Source: Acidobacteriota bacterium (GTDB taxonomy: Bacteria; Acidobacteriota; Terriglobia; Bryobacterales; Bryobacteraceae). From it: a DNA stretch of 5,806 nucleotides. The stretch covers positions 1 to 5,806 of the forward strand of contig JAJYKC010000202.1 in the NCBI GenBank assembly GCA_021788955.1. The letters run 5' to 3'. A program made the position numbers and the translations under genes. The notes beneath the pieces were generated by a model. That model was not told where the DNA came from. It searched no databases and saw nothing but the letters and a program-made list of their open reading frames with translations. This document shows positions 4,096 through 5,806 of this stretch, piece after piece. Numbering within the stretch: the first letter of the stretch is position 1; every line of letters starts with the position of its first letter.

Positions 4096-5806
4096 TTCTC
4101 CCCCTCGCCTACGTCGGCCCCGGCACTGGCTTCGCCTTCCTCGGCTCCTTCTTGAGCCTCTTCCTCTCCGTCCTCGCCGGCTTGGCCTCCCTCTTCCTCT
4201 GGCCCTTCCGAGCCCTCCGCCGCGCCTTCCTCCGCCGGAAAACCTCCGCCCGCGCCCGCGTCAAACGCGTCGTCTTCCTCGGACTCGACGGCTTCGACCC
4301 CCGCATAGCCGAACGCCTCATGGACGAAGGCAAACTCCCGAACCTCGCCCGCCTCAAGCAACAAGGCTCTTACCGCCGCCTCGCCACCACTTACCCCGCT
4401 CTCTCTCCCGTCGCCTGGTCCACCTTCTCCACCGGCGTCAATCCCGCCCGCCACAACATCTTCGACTTCCTCAATCGCGACCTCCTCACCTACGCCCCCA
4501 CCCTCGCCGCCGCCCGCGTCAGCCCACCGCGCCGCTATCTCTCCCTCGGCCGCCTCCGTATCCCGCTCTCCCCTCCCACCGTCGAAATGCGCCGCAAAAG
4601 CGAACCCTTCTGGAAAATCCTCGGCCGCCACGGCATCTCCAGCACCATCCTCCGCGTCCCCGTCACCTTCCCGCCCGATGAATTTCCCGGCCGCCAGCTC
4701 TCCGCCATGCCCACCCCGGACTTACTCGGCACCCAGGGCACTTACTCCTTCTTCACCACCCGCCCCGCCGCCGCCGCCGAAAACACCTACCCGCTCACCC
4801 GCCATAACTCCTCCTATCACGCTTACTTACCCGGCCCCGCCGACCCCTTCCACGAAAACCATGCCCCACTTACTCTTCCCTTCACCCTCACCCCCTCCGC
4901 CCATGCCTGGACCCTCGAAATCTCCGGCGCCGCTTACGGTCTCCGCCCCAACGAATACTCCCCCTGGGTCCACCTCCGCTTCCACCAAGGCCCAACCCCC
5001 GCCGTGCACGGCCTCGCCCGCTTCCTCCTCCGCCTCGACGCCTCCGGTCCCACCCTCTACGCAACCCCCATCCAGATCGATCCCGAGCATCCCGCCCTCC
5101 CCATCAGCCATCCCCGCTCTTTCTCCATTTACCTCGCCAAGTTACTCGGCTCTTACTCCACCGCCGGCCTCGCCGAAGACACCTGGGCCATGAACGACGG
5201 CGTCCTCGATGAAGACGCCTTCGTCGCCCAGGCCTCCTCCATCCAGCGCGAACGCGAAGCCATGTTCTTCTCCGCGCTCGACCGCACCCGCTCCGGCGCC
5301 GTCGCCTGCGTCTTCGACTCGAGCGACCGCATCCAGCACATGTTCTTCCGCCACATGGACGGCCGCGCCCCTGACTCCCGCCATCGCGATACCATCGAGC
5401 ACATGTACCAGGACATGGACCGCCTCGCCGGCGAAACCATGAGCCGCATCGGCCCGGACACAGCCTTGTTCGTTCTCTCCGACCACGGCTTCCAGTCCTT
5501 CCGCCGCGGCGTCAATCTCAACGCCTGGCTCCATCGCCACGGCTACCTCGCCCTCCAGTCCGGCCTCACTGAAGGCTCGGATTATCTCGGCGGTATCGAC
5601 TGGTCCCGTACCCGCGCCTACTCGCTCGGCCTCGGCGGCATCTACCTCAACCGCAAGGGCAGGGAAGCGCAAGGCCTCGTCGAACCCGATCACGCCGCCG
5701 CCCTCCGCGCCGAGCTCATCGCCGCCCTCTCCGGCCTCCGCGACGAGGAAACCGGCGACCTCGCCATCCGCCGCGTCTACTCCACCGCCGCTCTCTACAA
5801 CGGCCC
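4092..5806 (+). CDS. Membrane-anchored alkaline phosphatase family protein, type I phosphodiesterase-like (runs off the right edge)
   Basis: The frame is open for 571 codons from TTG 4092 to the window edge. Residues 7-13 read YVGPGTG, and about 14-38 form one hydrophobic helix, followed by ten Arg/Lys and no acidic residue between 40 and 59. The catalytic domain begins at VVFLGLDGFDP (Asp66). The expected nucleophile Ser105 lies in PALSPVAWSTFSTG, and HNIFDF follows. After a roughly 300-residue region that likely caps the active site come FDSSDRIQHMF (Asp412, His416) and LSDHGF (Asp464, His465). This D/nucleophile/DxxxH/DH order matches nucleotide pyrophosphatase/phosphodiesterases; the last His ligand would lie beyond the window or has not been identified. 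The family cleaves phosphodiesters or monoesters with two metal ions, usually zinc. TTGA overlap with the upstream gene and GGAGGG 9 nt before the start indicate coupling. The next in-frame Met (LMDEGKLP) would delete Asp66, so TTG is preferred. Substrate unknown. Confidence 0.87.
   Translation, partial: MILPLAYVGPGTGFAFLGSFLSLFLSVLAGLASLFLWPFRALRRAFLRRKTSARARVKRVVFLGLDGFDPRIAERLMDEGKLPNLARLKQQGSYRRLATTYPALSPVAWSTFSTGVNPARHNIFDFLNRDLLTYAPTLAAARVSPPRRYLSLGRLRIPLSPPTVEMRRKSEPFWKILGRHGISSTILRVPVTFPPDEFPGRQLSAMPTPDLLGTQGTYSFFTTRPAAAAENTYPLTRHNSSYHAYLPGPADPFHENHAPLTLPFTLTPSAHAWTLEISGAAYGLRPNEYSPWVHLRFHQGPTPAVHGLARFLLRLDASGPTLYATPIQIDPEHPALPISHPRSFSIYLAKLLGSYSTAGLAEDTWAMNDGVLDEDAFVAQASSIQREREAMFFSALDRTRSGAVACVFDSSDRIQHMFFRHMDGRAPDSRHRDTIEHMYQDMDRLAGETMSRIGPDTALFVLSDHGFQSFRRGVNLNAWLHRHGYLALQSGLTEGSDYLGGIDWSRTRAYSLGLGGIYLNRKGREAQGLVEPDHAAALRAELIAALSGLRDEETGDLAIRRVYSTAALYNG

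Noticed and set aside
4023..4631. Minus-strand open frame of 202 codons rich in Glu, Gly and Ala
   Set aside because: It is the mirror of the phosphodiesterase-like gene, which is supported by a Shine-Dalgarno site and catalytic motifs; the acidic low-complexity composition is typical of antisense frames in C-rich genes.
4678..5193. Plus-strand Pro/Ser/Thr-rich open frame of 171 codons
   Set aside because: It is an out-of-frame reading inside the phosphodiesterase-like gene; the Pro/Ser/Thr richness comes from shifted CCC/TCC/ACC codons and is not a real low-complexity protein.
5142..5693. Minus-strand open frame of 183 codons
   Set aside because: It is antisense to the DxxxH and SDHG region of the phosphodiesterase-like gene and shows no coherent domain.

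Overview
The window is GC-rich bacterial chromosomal DNA with dense, overlapping genes. Protein character (a GH79 glycosidase of the heparanase/beta-glucuronidase type, a selenium-binding-protein-like propeller, and a sulfatase-like/phosphodiesterase-like pair) resembles what I remember from Acidobacteriota, perhaps the Solibacter/Bryobacter group. That placement is inference from memory; no marker gene is present.

The left half (1-2828) is one minus-strand transcription unit read right to left: an exported GH79 family glycoside hydrolase (2828-1224), an arylamine N-acetyltransferase (1224-418) and the first 140 codons of a secreted selenium-binding-protein-like beta-propeller (421 to the left edge). 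The junctions are TGATG and ATGA, so the three genes are very probably co-transcribed and translationally coupled.

The centre (2829-3252) has no intact gene. It carries a decayed VOC (glyoxalase/bleomycin-resistance) gene on the minus strand (3108-2866), with a one-base frame disruption, a stop codon and a missing middle. It also holds the likely divergent control region for the two flanking units.

The right half (3253-5806) is a plus-strand pair of alkaline-phosphatase-superfamily enzymes: a compact 280-residue sulfatase-like protein with a GTG start and threonine where sulfatases carry their catalytic cysteine or serine, followed by a membrane-anchored type I phosphodiesterase-like protein that runs off the right edge. 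The second gene starts at a TTG overlapping the first gene's stop (TTGA) behind a strong Shine-Dalgarno sequence. Both catalytic domains look cytoplasmic, so the two may act on related phosphoester or sulfate-ester substrates inside the cell; the substrate is unknown.

No RNA genes, CRISPR arrays, insertion sequences or convincing terminators were seen. The strongest leads are the superfamily pair with its altered active site and inferred inside orientation, and the VOC pseudogene. I see no clear evidence of a wholly new defence or mobile system.
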